64,000 nucleotides of DNA from Dehalococcoidia bacterium (GTDB lineage Bacteria > Chloroflexota > Dehalococcoidia > DSTF01 > JACRBR01), in the NCBI GenBank assembly GCA_021462855.1, contig JAJTXQ010000020.1, positions 62,001-126,000 on the forward strand, written 5' to 3'. The notes beneath the pieces are model-generated. The model worked only from the letters and a program-made list of their open reading frames with translations, had not been told where the DNA came from and made no database searches. Both the position numbers and the translations under genes were made by a program. Below are positions 26,198 through 35,177 of this stretch, one piece after another. How positions within the stretch are numbered: the stretch's first letter is position 1; each line of letters opens with the position of its first letter.

Positions 26198-27525
26198 TGA
26201 CATCGGGCACGCGCGATGACGCGCCGCTCGCCTCGGCCCACGGCGCCGCGCCTCACACGCACAGCATGGCGGAAGACATCGCGCGGTGCGTGCACTGCGG
26301 CTTCTGCCTGCAGGCGTGCCCGACGTACCTGCAGCTCGGCATGGAGACGGATTCGCCCCGCGGCCGCATCGCGCTGATCGATGCTGTGCGCACCGGTCGC
26401 GCGGAGCCCACGCCGGCCCTGCTCGGCCACCTCGACGCCTGCCTTCAGTGCCGGGCCTGCGAGACGGCCTGCCCGAGCGGGGTCGCCTACGGCCGCATCA
26501 TGGAGACGGCGCGGGCGGACATCGTCGAGCACGGGTCCCCGCCACTGTCGTGGGTGCTCCGCGCGATCGCGCTGCGCGAAGCGCTGCCCTATCCGCGCCG
26601 GCTCGCCGCGCTGTTCGAGGCGATGCGCCTGTACCGCCGCTCGCCGCTGCGCCGGGTGCTCGCGCGCACCGGCATCCTCCGCCGCGTGGCGCCGCCGCTC
26701 GCGCGCGCGGAGGCGTCGATGCCCGCGCCGGGCCGTCCGTTCGTCCCGCCTCCGCAGCGGCCAGGGCTCGCGCGCAGCGTCGCGATGCTCACCGGATGCG
26801 TGATGCCGCACCTCTACGCGCGCACGCATGAGGCGACGGTGCGCGTCCTCAACCGGCTCGGATACCGCGTCGTCTTCCCGGAGGGCGAGACATGCTGCGG
26901 CGCGCTCAGCGCGCACGCGGGCGATCGCGCGTTCGCACGCCGCCTTGCGCGGCGTAATACCGATGCGTTCCTTGCCGCCGGCGTCGAGGCCGTGATCGTG
27001 AACTCCGCAGGTTGCGGCGCGGCGATGAAGGAGTACGGCGACCTGCTCGCCGGCGACCGCGTGTACGCGTCACGTGCGCGGCGCCTCTCGGCGATCACGC
27101 GCGACGTGCTCGAGTTCGTCGCCGGGCACGACCTCGGCGCGCTCGGCGAAGTGCGCGCCGTCGTCACGTACCAGGACTCGTGCCACCTGGCGCACGCGCA
27201 GCGCATCGCCGAGGCGCCGCGCCGCATCCTGCGCGCGATCCCGGGCGTCGAGCTGCGCGAAATGGCCGCGCCCGACCGCTGCTGCGGCAGCGCGGGGCTG
27301 TACAGCATCGTCCAGCGCGATATGTCGCAACGCCTGCTCGATGACAAGATGGACGACGTGACCGCCACCGGCGCCGGCGTCGTCGCAACCGCGAATCCCG
27401 GCTGCATGATGCAGCTCGAGGCCGGCGTGGCCCAGCGCGCGAGCGATGCGACCGTCTCGCACGTCATCGAGCTGCTCGATGCGGCGATGCGCGCCGCGCC
27501 GGCCGCCGGGTTGCGCGCGCTGTGA
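26197..27525 (+). CDS. glcF: Iron-sulfur subunit GlcF-like
   Basis: The 442-residue protein has two [4Fe-4S] motifs at the N-terminus (CVHCGFCLQACPTY and CLQCRACETACPSG, about residues 31-93) and two CCG-type domains (GETCCGALSAHAG and APDRCCGSAGLY) that bind the unusual cluster of heterodisulfide-reductase-like proteins. It collects electrons from GlcD/E and delivers them to the quinone pool or another carrier. The next gene starts in a GTGA overlap with its stop. Confidence 0.94.
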   Translation: MTSGTRDDAPLASAHGAAPHTHSMAEDIARCVHCGFCLQACPTYLQLGMETDSPRGRIALIDAVRTGRAEPTPALLGHLDACLQCRACETACPSGVAYGRIMETARADIVEHGSPPLSWVLRAIALREALPYPRRLAALFEAMRLYRRSPLRRVLARTGILRRVAPPLARAEASMPAPGRPFVPPPQRPGLARSVAMLTGCVMPHLYARTHEATVRVLNRLGYRVVFPEGETCCGALSAHAGDRAFARRLARRNTDAFLAAGVEAVIVNSAGCGAAMKEYGDLLAGDRVYASRARRLSAITRDVLEFVAGHDLGALGEVRAVVTYQDSCHLAHAQRIAEAPRRILRAIPGVELREMAAPDRCCGSAGLYSIVQRDMSQRLLDDKMDDVTATGAGVVATANPGCMMQLEAGVAQRASDATVSHVIELLDAAMRAAPAAGLRAL

Positions 27526-28229
27526 CGCCGCTCCACGTCCGCGCGAAGCCGGATGACGTCGCGCCTGTGGCGCTGCTGGTCGGCGATCCCGGCCGCGCGA
27601 CCCGCACCGCCGAGTTCCTCGACGGGGCGCGCTGCTACAACGAGCACCGCGGGCTGCTCGGCTACACCGGCGCCTGTCGCGGCGTGCGCGTGTCGGTGCA
27701 GACGACCGGAATGGGCTGCCCGTCGGCCGCCATCGTCTGCGAGGAGATGGCGATGCTCGGGGCGCGCGTGGTGATCCGCATGGGGACGTGCGGCGCCGCC
27801 CAACCGCGGGTCGCGCCCGGTGACCTCGTCATCGCCACCGCCGCATGCCCGCTCGACGGCACGACCCTCGAGTACACGGGCGGCGACCGCACCGCGCCCG
27901 CGGCGACGTTCCGCGTGGTCACGGCGCTCGTCGAAGCCGCGCGCGCCGCCTCCGCGACGCACCACGTCGGCGTGATCGCGACGGAAGACGCGCTGTACGC
28001 TGTCCGCGAGGCGTGGCATGAGCGATGGCGCGCGCGCGGCGTCCTGGCGCAGGAGATGGAAGCGAGCGCGATCTTCACCGTCGCCGCGCTGCGCGGCATG
28101 GAGGCAGGCTGCATCCTCGTCGCGTCAAACCGCGCGGGAGAGCACGAACGCATGCCCGACGAACGGCTGGCGCTGGCCGTCGACCGCATGATCGGCATCG
28201 GGATCGAGGCGGCGGTGGCGCTCAGCTGA
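27522..28229 (+). CDS. Nucleoside phosphorylase (PNP/UDP family)
   Basis: The 235-residue protein matches the trimer-forming/hexameric PNP-UDP family: phosphate-binding LLVGDPGRA near residue 19, NEHRGLLGYTG, MGCPSAAIVCEEM, the IRMGTCGAAQPRV segment, and EMEASAIFTVAALRG where the ribose is bound. It cleaves purine or uridine nucleosides with phosphate; the base cannot be fixed. The GTG start overlaps the glcF stop by 4 bases, placing it in the glycolate oxidase operon. It converges with the kinase gene, overlapping by 8 bases. An adenosine kinase-like gene lies nearby on the other strand. Confidence 0.88.
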   Translation: MTPLHVRAKPDDVAPVALLVGDPGRATRTAEFLDGARCYNEHRGLLGYTGACRGVRVSVQTTGMGCPSAAIVCEEMAMLGARVVIRMGTCGAAQPRVAPGDLVIATAACPLDGTTLEYTGGDRTAPAATFRVVTALVEAARAASATHHVGVIATEDALYAVREAWHERWRARGVLAQEMEASAIFTVAALRGMEAGCILVASNRAGEHERMPDERLALAVDRMIGIGIEAAVALS

Positions 28230-29805
28230 TCGCGGCGAGCACCAGAGGCACATTCGTCGCAAGCGGCGCCGCGCCGTCGACGCGCACGGTGCGCCGGGCG
28301 TCCACTTCGTCGGGCGGCTGGTACCGCGCGCGCTGCGCCCGGTACACGTCGATGCGCGCGTCCGACGGCTGCTCCGCATCTTCCGTGCGCGCAGCGAAGT
28401 GGCGCCGCACTGCGTCCTCCGATGCTTCGACCACCACGGCGAGCAGCGGCACGCCCCGTTCATGCGCCACTGCCGACACGCGGTCGCGGTCGGCGCGCGC
28501 GATATGCGTGGCGTCGAGCACCACGCGCCGCCCGGCCGCGAGGTGCGCCGTGGCGCGGTCAAGCATCTCGAGGTAGACGCGATCGCGTTCCGCCGACGTG
28601 TACGCACCTTCGCCGTACGCCGCGTCGAGCCGCTTGCCGGCCGCCACGCCTGACAACTCCTTCCGCACGGCGTCGGACACGACGAGCGCCGCGCCAGTCC
28701 GCGCCGCCAGCGCCCGCGCCAGGTGGCTTTTGCCCGAGCCTGACAGCCCGACCATCATCACGGCGAGCGGATCGCGGCGCGCGACGGCGTAGCGCCGCGC
28801 CAGTGCGAAGTACGCGCGGGCGCGCGCTGCCGCCGCCTCGCGCTCTGACGCCGGGACTTCCGCCTCGGCGCTTTCCATGCTCTCGACCTTGCCGCGGACG
28901 AAGGCGCGATAGCACGTGTAGAACGGCAGCATGACGCCGATCGTCTCGTCGAGGGCCGCACCCATGTAGGCGCCGAGGAACTCGTCGGCGAGGTCGCGAC
29001 GGCCACGATACTCGAGGTCCATCGCCATGAACGCGACATCGCCGGCCACGTCGCCGTAACGAATGCGGTCGTTGAACTCGATGCAGTCCATCACGCAGAT
29101 GCGGCCGTCCTCGTGCAGCACCACCGAATCGCTGCGCAGGTCGCCGTGACAATCGCGCACGCGTCCGGCATCGGCGCGCAGCTCGATCAGCGGGCGCTGC
29201 GTTCGCAACAGCGCGTCGACGTACGCGCGCACCTCGCCGAGCGCGCTCGCGTCGATCGTGTCCCCGGCGAACGGCGCCGCCTGTCCGAAGTTCTCCTCCC
29301 AGTTGCGTCGGATCGCCTCCGCGCGGCCGAAGGCGGCGATCCGCCCGTCCGTCTCCGACGAGCCATGGAACTCCGCGATACGTCGCGCGACGCGGCGCAC
29401 GTCGTCCGCTGAAACGCGCCCCGCGGCGAGCAGCGCGGGCATCATCCGGTCGTGCGGCATGCGGCGCATCTGCACCGCGTATTCGACGGCGTCGCCCTCG
29501 CCGCCGACGAGGTACGACGCTCCGGCGCGCACGATCGGCACGACGCCGAGATACGCCTCCGGGCACAGGCGGCGATTGAGCCGCACTTCCTCCTCGCACA
29601 TCGCCCTGCGCCGTTCCAGCGTGCTGTAATCGAGGAAGCCGAGCGATAGCGGCTTCTTGACCTTGTACGCGTACTGGCCCGCCAGCAACACGCAGGAGAT
29701 GTGCGTCTGGATCAGCTCGATGTCGCCTGCCGGGTGCGCATACGCAGATGCATGGCGCAGCGCGCCGATAACGTCGGGCAGGTGCGATTCACCGGCGCGC
29801 GCCAT
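28222..29805 (-). CDS. Two-domain protein: aminoglycoside-phosphotransferase-like plus P-loop kinase
   Basis: The 527-residue protein joins a protein-kinase-like (APH) domain (about 30-330; catalytic CHGDLRSDSVVL and MDCIEFND, where Asp residues bind ATP/Mg) to a small P-loop kinase domain (about 350-527; Walker A VGLSGSGKSHLARAL, then VVLDATHIARADRDRV). Proteins of this layout are widespread and annotated only as gluconate-kinase-like or AAA ATPases. It is not evidence for antibiotic resistance. The ATG at 29805 is the only convincing start; the next gene upstream on the same strand is the adenosine kinase-like gene, 15 bases away. Confidence 0.83.
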   Translation of the reverse strand: MARAGESHLPDVIGALRHASAYAHPAGDIELIQTHISCVLLAGQYAYKVKKPLSLGFLDYSTLERRRAMCEEEVRLNRRLCPEAYLGVVPIVRAGASYLVGGEGDAVEYAVQMRRMPHDRMMPALLAAGRVSADDVRRVARRIAEFHGSSETDGRIAAFGRAEAIRRNWEENFGQAAPFAGDTIDASALGEVRAYVDALLRTQRPLIELRADAGRVRDCHGDLRSDSVVLHEDGRICVMDCIEFNDRIRYGDVAGDVAFMAMDLEYRGRRDLADEFLGAYMGAALDETIGVMLPFYTCYRAFVRGKVESMESAEAEVPASEREAAAARARAYFALARRYAVARRDPLAVMMVGLSGSGKSHLARALAARTGAALVVSDAVRKELSGVAAGKRLDAAYGEGAYTSAERDRVYLEMLDRATAHLAAGRRVVLDATHIARADRDRVSAVAHERGVPLLAVVVEASEDAVRRHFAARTEDAEQPSDARIDVYRAQRARYQPPDEVDARRTVRVDGAAPLATNVPLVLAAIS

Positions 29806-29820
29806 TGCGCCTCCGTCCGC

Positions 29821-30810
29821 TCAGCCCAGCCGATCGCGCACCAGCGCGGCGAGCGACGTCTCCGGGCGCGCGCCGAAGTGGCTGATCACCTCCGCGGCGG
29901 CGATCCCGCCGATGCGGCCGCATGCGGCGAGCGGCCGTCCCTGCGTATAGCCGTAGAGGAACCCTGCGGCGTACGCGTCGCCGGCGCCCGTGGTGTCGAT
30001 GACGCGGACGTGCGGCTCCGCATCGATCGCGTGCACATCGTCGCCCGCGACGATCACCGAGCCGCGCTCGCTGCGCGTCAGCGCCGCGACCTCGCAGTGG
30101 CCACGCACGCGCTGCAGCGCGTCCTCGAAGGACCGCACCTCGTACAACGACAGGATCTCGGCCTCGTTCGCGAACAGGATGTCGACCGCGCCTTCGATCA
30201 GCTCGAGGAACGACGGCCGATGCCGGTCGACGCAGAACGGGTCCGACAGCGTGAGCGCGACTTTGCGGCCGGCGCGATGCGCGTGCGCGGCCGCCTTGCG
30301 GAACGCCTCCTTCGCGTCGGGCGGATCCCAGAGATACCCCTCGAGATACGTCACGCGCGCCGCCGACACGAGCGCGACGTCGACGTCGCCGGGACCGAGG
30401 TGGCTGCTCGCGCCGAGGTATGTCTGCATCGTGCGTTGCGCGTCCGGCGTCACGAGGACCAGGCAGCGGCCGGTGGGCGCGCGGTCCCCCACCGCCACGT
30501 CGTACTGCACCCCGGCGGCGCGGATGTCGTGCCGGAAGACGTCGCCGAGCTGGTCGCCGCTCACCTTGCCGACGTAGGCGCCGCGACCGCCAAGCGAGGC
30601 GAAGGCTGCCATCGTGTTCGCGCACGACCCGCCGGAGACCTCGATGCCGGCCGGCATCGCCTCGTACAGCTCGCGCGCCCGCGCGGCGTCGATCAGCGTC
30701 ATCGTCCCCTTGTCGAGTCCGTGCGTCTCGAGGAAGGCGTCGTCGGCGTGGGCGATCACGTCGACCAGCGCGTTCCCCAGGCCCACGACGTCGTAGCGCG
30801 GTTCGTCCAA
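29821..30810 (-). CDS. PfkB-family sugar/nucleoside kinase, adenosine-kinase-like
   Basis: A 329-residue PfkB kinase. The N-terminal YDVVGLGNALVDVIAH, the GGSCANTMAAFASLGG (signature 1), and DTTGAGDAYAAGFLYGYTQG (signature 2, with the catalytic Asp) are clear. The GNALVD start and overall length match bacterial adenosine kinases. It would phosphorylate adenosine or another nucleoside/sugar, fitting salvage with the nearby phosphorylase. The start is TTG 30810, chosen for its AAGGAGGG site 4-5 bases before it; the ATG at 30864 has none. Confidence 0.87.
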   Translation of the reverse strand: MDEPRYDVVGLGNALVDVIAHADDAFLETHGLDKGTMTLIDAARARELYEAMPAGIEVSGGSCANTMAAFASLGGRGAYVGKVSGDQLGDVFRHDIRAAGVQYDVAVGDRAPTGRCLVLVTPDAQRTMQTYLGASSHLGPGDVDVALVSAARVTYLEGYLWDPPDAKEAFRKAAAHAHRAGRKVALTLSDPFCVDRHRPSFLELIEGAVDILFANEAEILSLYEVRSFEDALQRVRGHCEVAALTRSERGSVIVAGDDVHAIDAEPHVRVIDTTGAGDAYAAGFLYGYTQGRPLAACGRIGGIAAAEVISHFGARPETSLAALVRDRLG

Positions 30811-30888
30811 CGTCCCTCCTTCCGGGCGCAACGCACAGATACCGGCACGGGGGCATCCGGTCAATCGTCGTGCTACGATGCGCGCGGT

Positions 30889-31518
30889 ATGCGCATGCGA
30901 ACGAAACTCCTCGTCGCGCCGGCTCTGCTGTTTGCGGCGCTCGCTCCAGCTGCGTGCGGCGACAACGGGGCCACACCGCGCACGCCAGCGCCAACCGTCT
31001 CAGGCGCCGGGACCAGGGCGCCAACATCGGTGCCGGGCGCGACGACGACGCCCGCGCCACCGCCCACGCCCGCCGGGCCCCCGCAGCCCGCCTGCAGCCC
31101 GCCCTACCCCACCGCCGAGCCGCGCGCGTTCTGCGCCGACCCCGGCCGTTACGAACGCGCCACACTCGCGGACGTGATCGACGGCGACACGATCGACGTG
31201 CTGGCCGGCGGCGCGCCCGAGCGCGTCCGCCTGTTCGGCATCGATGCGCCAGAGCGCGGCGACGCCTGCGCTCGCGAGGCGACGGAGCGCGTCGCCGAGC
31301 TCGCGGCCGCCGGCGTGCACCTCCGCGCCGATGACCGCAACCGCGACTCTTACGGGCGCTTGCTGCGTTATGTCTACACGCCTGCCGGGCTCAGCATCGA
31401 CGCCGTCCTGATCGCCGAAGGCCTCGCCCTCGCGTGGACACGCGATGGCGCGCTCCGGGATGAGTTCGTCGCGATCGAGGCTGAAACCCGCGCAGCCGGT
31501 CGCGGCTGTCTCTGGTAG
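30889..31518 (+). CDS. Secreted thermonuclease-like protein (SNase domain)
   Basis: The 209-residue protein has an N-terminal hydrophobic signal (residues 6-22) ending AACGD, possibly a lipobox although Pro at -3 is poor, then a Pro/Thr/Ala-rich linker (25-68), and an SNase domain (85-209) with VIDGDTIDV, RLFGIDAPERGD and DSYGRLLRYVY. These hold the Ca2+ ligands and active-site Arg/Glu of staphylococcal nuclease. It should cut extracellular nucleic acids. A TACGAT hexamer ends 9 bases before ATG 30889 with no SD, so the mRNA may be nearly leaderless. Confidence 0.85.
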   Translation: MRMRTKLLVAPALLFAALAPAACGDNGATPRTPAPTVSGAGTRAPTSVPGATTTPAPPPTPAGPPQPACSPPYPTAEPRAFCADPGRYERATLADVIDGDTIDVLAGGAPERVRLFGIDAPERGDACAREATERVAELAAAGVHLRADDRNRDSYGRLLRYVYTPAGLSIDAVLIAEGLALAWTRDGALRDEFVAIEAETRAAGRGCLW

Positions 31519-31596
31519 GCGCGCTCTTCCCGGATGACGTACGCGCCGTTTGCTGGTACTATCGCTCCGGCATGGAAAGCAGAGGGAGGTAGGCAA

Positions 31597-32481
31597 GTGA
31601 TCAAATTGTTGTACGGGCTGCTCGCACTGTTCGGGGCAGCGATCATCGCCGTAGGGTGCGGCGGCGATGACAAGAAGATCGACATCCCGGGCACCGACGA
31701 TGACATCACCGTCTCCGACGACCTGCCGGATGACTTCCCCAAGAGCATCCCGATCTACGGTGACGCCGACTTCCAGGGCAGCATCAGCGGTGAGTCCGAG
31801 GGCATCTCGGGCTCCGTCGCCACGTGGTCGACCGGCGACAGCGCCGAGGACGTCACCGCCTGGTACGAGGACAAGCTCAAGGACATCGACGGTTGGAAGG
31901 TGACGGCGTCCGGAAAGATCAACGATGCCGGCTACTGGACGCTGGAGAACGACGACGGCAAGAAGGCCGCGTACCTCAGCATCACCGGCGGCGATGAGAC
32001 GTCGATCATCATTACCGTCGGCGACAACCCGGACGGCGCGTCTGGCGACGGCGACTCTGGCGACGGCGACTCCGGCGACGGCGACTCCGGCGACGGCGAC
32101 TCCGGCGACGGCGACTCGGGGAGCAGCGATCTCCCCGCGGAGGCCGACCTGAGCGACGACTTCCCCAAGGACCGCGTCCCGTTCCCGGATGGCGTCCGCA
32201 TCACCAGCAGCAGCTCGTTCGAGGGTGGCGGCGTGAAGACGTTCCTCGTCGAGTACTACACGAAGGACAGCGTCGACGACCTCGCGTCCTTCTACAAGGC
32301 GCAGATGCCGGGCAAGGGCTGGGCGAACAGCTATACGGCGGAGCAGGATGGCACGGTGTCGCAGGTGTACTCGACCGATGACACCGGCAGCTCGACCAAT
32401 GGCGCCACCGTCTCGATCTCGCCGTCCGACGTCACCGGCTACAACCAGGTCGGAGTGACCGTAGTGTTGAACACCGAGTAA
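31597..32481 (+). CDS. Lipoprotein with two similar domains joined by an acidic repeat
   Basis: Unknown family. The 294-residue product has a lipoprotein signal (VIKLLYGLLALFGAAIIAVGC, lipobox AVGC at about 18-21) followed by a long acidic mature part. Two similar domains are seen: LPDDFPKSIPIYGDADF with WYEDKLKDIDGWKV (about 44-145), and LSDDFPKDRVPFPDGVRI with FYKAQMPGKGW (about 185-294). They are joined by five copies of GDGDS (about 150-174). The GTG start at 31597 follows GGGAGG. A strong terminator lies 20 bases past the stop. It is probably a surface lipoprotein; the repeat could bind cations but nothing proves it. Confidence 0.75.
   Translation: MIKLLYGLLALFGAAIIAVGCGGDDKKIDIPGTDDDITVSDDLPDDFPKSIPIYGDADFQGSISGESEGISGSVATWSTGDSAEDVTAWYEDKLKDIDGWKVTASGKINDAGYWTLENDDGKKAAYLSITGGDETSIIITVGDNPDGASGDGDSGDGDSGDGDSGDGDSGDGDSGSSDLPAEADLSDDFPKDRVPFPDGVRITSSSSFEGGGVKTFLVEYYTKDSVDDLASFYKAQMPGKGWANSYTAEQDGTVSQVYSTDDTGSSTNGATVSISPSDVTGYNQVGVTVVLNTE
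32044..32118 (+). repeat. Five tandem 15-base repeats encoding GDGDS
   Basis: Near-identical units of ggcgacggcgactcc (differences mainly in the last codon) encode the acidic linker between the two lipoprotein domains. Such repeats can change copy number by slippage. Confidence 0.8.
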
Positions 32482-32500
32482 CGGCGCGGCAACGCGCAAG

Positions 32501-32534
32501 AAGAAGGTCCCGGCGTGTGCCGGGGCCTTCTTTG
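32501..32534 (+). terminator. Rho-independent terminator after the lipoprotein gene
   Basis: A 14-bp stem (32501-32514 with 32519-32532, one G-U pair) and a 4-base GTGT loop, followed by a short T-run. It lies before moeA. Confidence 0.8.
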
Positions 32535-32568
32535 TGCCATCCTGATCTGACGTCCAGCAGGAGTAACG

Positions 32569-33816
32569 ATGATCTCGGTCGAAGAGGCGCTGGAACGCAT
32601 CCTCGCGCACGTTCGCGTGATGTATGTCGAGGAGAAGCCAATCCTCGACGCGCTCTATCAGGTCGCCGCCGAGGATATCGCTTCCGGCATGGACATCCCG
32701 GCGCTCGACAACACGGCGATGGACGGCTACGCGGTGCGTGCCGCGGACACGGCCGGGGCAAGCGAGACGACGCCGGTCGGACTTCGTGTCATCGGCGAGC
32801 TCGCGGCCGGCTACGTGTTCGACGGCGAGGTGCGCGCGGGCGAGGCGGTGCGCATCATGACCGGCGCGCCGATGCCTCGCGGCAGCGACGCTGTCGTCCC
32901 GTTCGAGGAAACCGACGAGCCGTCGGGACGAGGCTTCGGGTCGTTCGCCAAGTCGCGCGACACGGTGGGCGTGCTGAAAGCGGCAAACGCGGGCGCGAAT
33001 GTCCGTTACGCGGCCGAGGATGTGCGCCGCGGCCAGGAGATCATCCCGCGCGGCAGCGTGCTGCACCCGGCGCGGATCGGCGTGCTGGCATCGCTCGGCA
33101 AGGCGACGGTGCGGGTGCACCGGCGCCCCGTCGTCGCCATCCTTTCGACGGGCGACGAGGTGGTCCCGCCGGGAGAGCCGCTCAGTCCCGGCCAGCTGTA
33201 TGACAGCAACACGTACAGCGTCGCGGCGATGGTGCGGGCGAGCGGCGGCGTGCCGAGGCGGCTCGGCATCGCGCGCGACACGGTCGAGGCGCTCACGGCG
33301 AAGCTGCGCGAGGGGCTCGACGCCGACATGCTCGTCACATCCGCCGGTGTGTCGCGCGGCGACTACGATGTGGTGAAGGACGTGCTGGCGAACGAGGGCG
33401 AGATCGACTTCTGGACGGTGCGCATGCGGCCCGGCAAGCCGCTGGCGTTCGGCGCATTCACATCGGGCGGGCGCCGCGTGCCGCACATCGGCCTGCCTGG
33501 CAATCCGGTGAGCTCGATGGTGTCGTTCGAGCTGTTCGGACGCCCGGCGATCTACAAGATGCTCGGGCGCGATGACTGGCAGCGGCCGCGGCTGCGCGCC
33601 ATCGCCGACGAGGCGATCCCGAACGGCGACGGACGGCGCGTGTTCGCCCGCGCGATCGTATCGATGCGCGACGGGCGTCACCATGCCGCGCTCACGGGGC
33701 CGCAGGGATCGGGGATCCTGACATCGATGGCGCAGGCAAACGCACTGGCTGTCGTGCCCGAAGACGTGCCACTGGTGCGCGCCGGCGACGACGTCGAAGT
33801 GATGCTGCTCGACTGA
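32569..33816 (+). CDS. moeA: Molybdopterin molybdenumtransferase MoeA
   Basis: The 415-residue protein has the MoeA domains: domain I/II with DNTAMDGYA (about 47-55), AGEAVRIMTGAPMPRGSDAVV, then the MoCF domain with ILSTGDEV, LYDSNTYSV and TSAGVSRGDYDVVKDVL, and the C-terminal domain starting near 340. It ligates molybdate to adenylated molybdopterin in cofactor synthesis. No other cofactor genes and no molybdoenzyme lie in the window. The start ATG 32569 follows AGGAG by 5-6 bases. Confidence 0.95.
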   Translation: MISVEEALERILAHVRVMYVEEKPILDALYQVAAEDIASGMDIPALDNTAMDGYAVRAADTAGASETTPVGLRVIGELAAGYVFDGEVRAGEAVRIMTGAPMPRGSDAVVPFEETDEPSGRGFGSFAKSRDTVGVLKAANAGANVRYAAEDVRRGQEIIPRGSVLHPARIGVLASLGKATVRVHRRPVVAILSTGDEVVPPGEPLSPGQLYDSNTYSVAAMVRASGGVPRRLGIARDTVEALTAKLREGLDADMLVTSAGVSRGDYDVVKDVLANEGEIDFWTVRMRPGKPLAFGAFTSGGRRVPHIGLPGNPVSSMVSFELFGRPAIYKMLGRDDWQRPRLRAIADEAIPNGDGRRVFARAIVSMRDGRHHAALTGPQGSGILTSMAQANALAVVPEDVPLVRAGDDVEVMLLD

Positions 33817-33823
33817 GGCTCGA

Positions 33824-34099
33824 TCAGAGCTCGACGCTGAAGCGCGTAAACCCCAGGCCCGGCTCGCTGTATTCGAGGTCGACGCGCTCGACGTGTGCGA
33901 ACCGCGGCCCGGAGTGCAGCGCCTGCACGAGGTCCTCGATCGCCCGCTCCTCCCCCTCTGCGACCACCTCGACGCGGCGTCCGTCGTCGCTGTTGCGCAC
34001 GTAGCCGGCGATGCCGCGCGTCGCCGCCTCGTGGCGCACGAATTCGCGGAAGCCCACGCCCTGCACGCGCCCGCTGACGACCGCCTCGACGCGGCGCAT
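33824..34099 (-). CDS. acyP: Acylphosphatase
   Basis: The 91-residue protein has the acylphosphatase signature GRVQGVGFREFV (active-site Arg, about residues 10-21) and GYVRNSDDGRRVEVVAEG (the Asn that positions water). It hydrolyses carboxyl-phosphate bonds such as acetyl phosphate or 1,3-bisphosphoglycerate. ATG 34099 gives the normal family length; an ATG 8 codons upstream (34123) is also possible. It is divergent from fmt. Confidence 0.93.
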   Translation of the reverse strand: MRRVEAVVSGRVQGVGFREFVRHEAATRGIAGYVRNSDDGRRVEVVAEGEERAIEDLVQALHSGPRFAHVERVDLEYSEPGLGFTRFSVEL

Positions 34100-34223
34100 G
34101 CGGCCGCTGCCCTGCTGGCTCATCGGCGGCGCGCCCGGGCTGATACGCGGCGCCATCCCATCGACAGTACGATCACGCGAAAAGTATACGCCGCGGCGAA
34201 ACACGCGTGCTATGCTCGCTGCG

Positions 34224-35177
34224 ATGCGCGTCGTGTTCATGGGCTCGCCGGAATTCGCGCTGCCGTCGCTGCAGCGCCTCATCGAGAGCGAGCACGAGGT
34301 CGCGGCGGTGTTCACGCAGCCCGATCGCCCTGCGGGCCGTGGCCGCAAGCTCGTCCCGCCGCCGGTGAAGACGCTCGCGCTCGATCACGGCATCCCGGTG
34401 CACCAGCCGCCGTCCATCAGCAAGCCCGATGCGGTGCAACTCCTCCGCGACATCGCACCGGACGCCGGGATCATTGCCGCGTACGGCCAGCTGCTTCGCC
34501 AGCCGGTGCTCGACGTGCCGCGTCTCGGGTTCCTGAACGTGCACGCGTCGCTGCTCCCGCGCTGGCGCGGCGCCGCTCCGGTTTCCGCCGCGATCCTCGC
34601 CGGCGACGCAGAGAGCGGCGCAACGATCATGCAGGTGGTCCTCGCGCTCGACGCCGGGCCGATGCTCGCGCGCGCCGTCGTCGGCATCGAGCGGGAGGAC
34701 ACGTCGGCGACGCTGGCCGCGCGCATCGCCGTCGCGGGGGCCGAGCTCCTCCTCCGCGTCCTGCCGGCCTGGGAGCGTGGCGAGCTCACACCGGAGCCCC
34801 AGGACGACGCGCGCGCGACGTACGCTCCGCAGATCAGGAAGGCCGACGCCCTCATCCGCTGGGACACCGAGGACGCGCGCGCGATCGAGCGCAAGGTCCG
34901 CGCCTACAACCCGTGGCCGATGGCCTACGCGCTGCTCGGTGGCGCGCCGCTGCGCATCATCGAGGCGACCGTGCTGGAGCATCGCTCAGACGCGGAGCCT
35001 GGCACGATCATGACCGTCGCCGTCGCCGGCGTGCCGCCTTCCGGCGCGGGCTTCGCCATCGCGACCCGCGGCAGCGACCTGGGCGTCGTGACGGTGCAGG
35101 GCCCCGGCGGCAAGGCGATGAGCGCAGCGCAGTACCTCAACGGGCACCGCGATATCGTGGGGATGCGGCTGGGCTAG
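34224..35177 (+). CDS. fmt: Methionyl-tRNA formyltransferase
   Basis: The 317-residue protein has MRVVFMGSPEFALPSL at the start, the folate-binding and catalytic region with NVHASLLPRWRGAAP (about 110-124), TIMQVVLALDAGPML, and the C-terminal OB-like domain (from about 205). It formylates initiator Met-tRNA using 10-formyl-THF. ATG 34224 is preceded by TATGCT 7 bases upstream and has no SD, so a leaderless transcript is likely. No def gene is adjacent. Confidence 0.96.
   Translation: MRVVFMGSPEFALPSLQRLIESEHEVAAVFTQPDRPAGRGRKLVPPPVKTLALDHGIPVHQPPSISKPDAVQLLRDIAPDAGIIAAYGQLLRQPVLDVPRLGFLNVHASLLPRWRGAAPVSAAILAGDAESGATIMQVVLALDAGPMLARAVVGIEREDTSATLAARIAVAGAELLLRVLPAWERGELTPEPQDDARATYAPQIRKADALIRWDTEDARAIERKVRAYNPWPMAYALLGGAPLRIIEATVLEHRSDAEPGTIMTVAVAGVPPSGAGFAIATRGSDLGVVTVQGPGGKAMSAAQYLNGHRDIVGMRLG

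Noticed and set aside
28222-29805. Antibiotic-resistance phosphotransferase from the APH-like domain.
   Set aside because: Fusion to a P-loop kinase and the chromosomal housekeeping context match a widespread uncharacterised family, not resistance genes.
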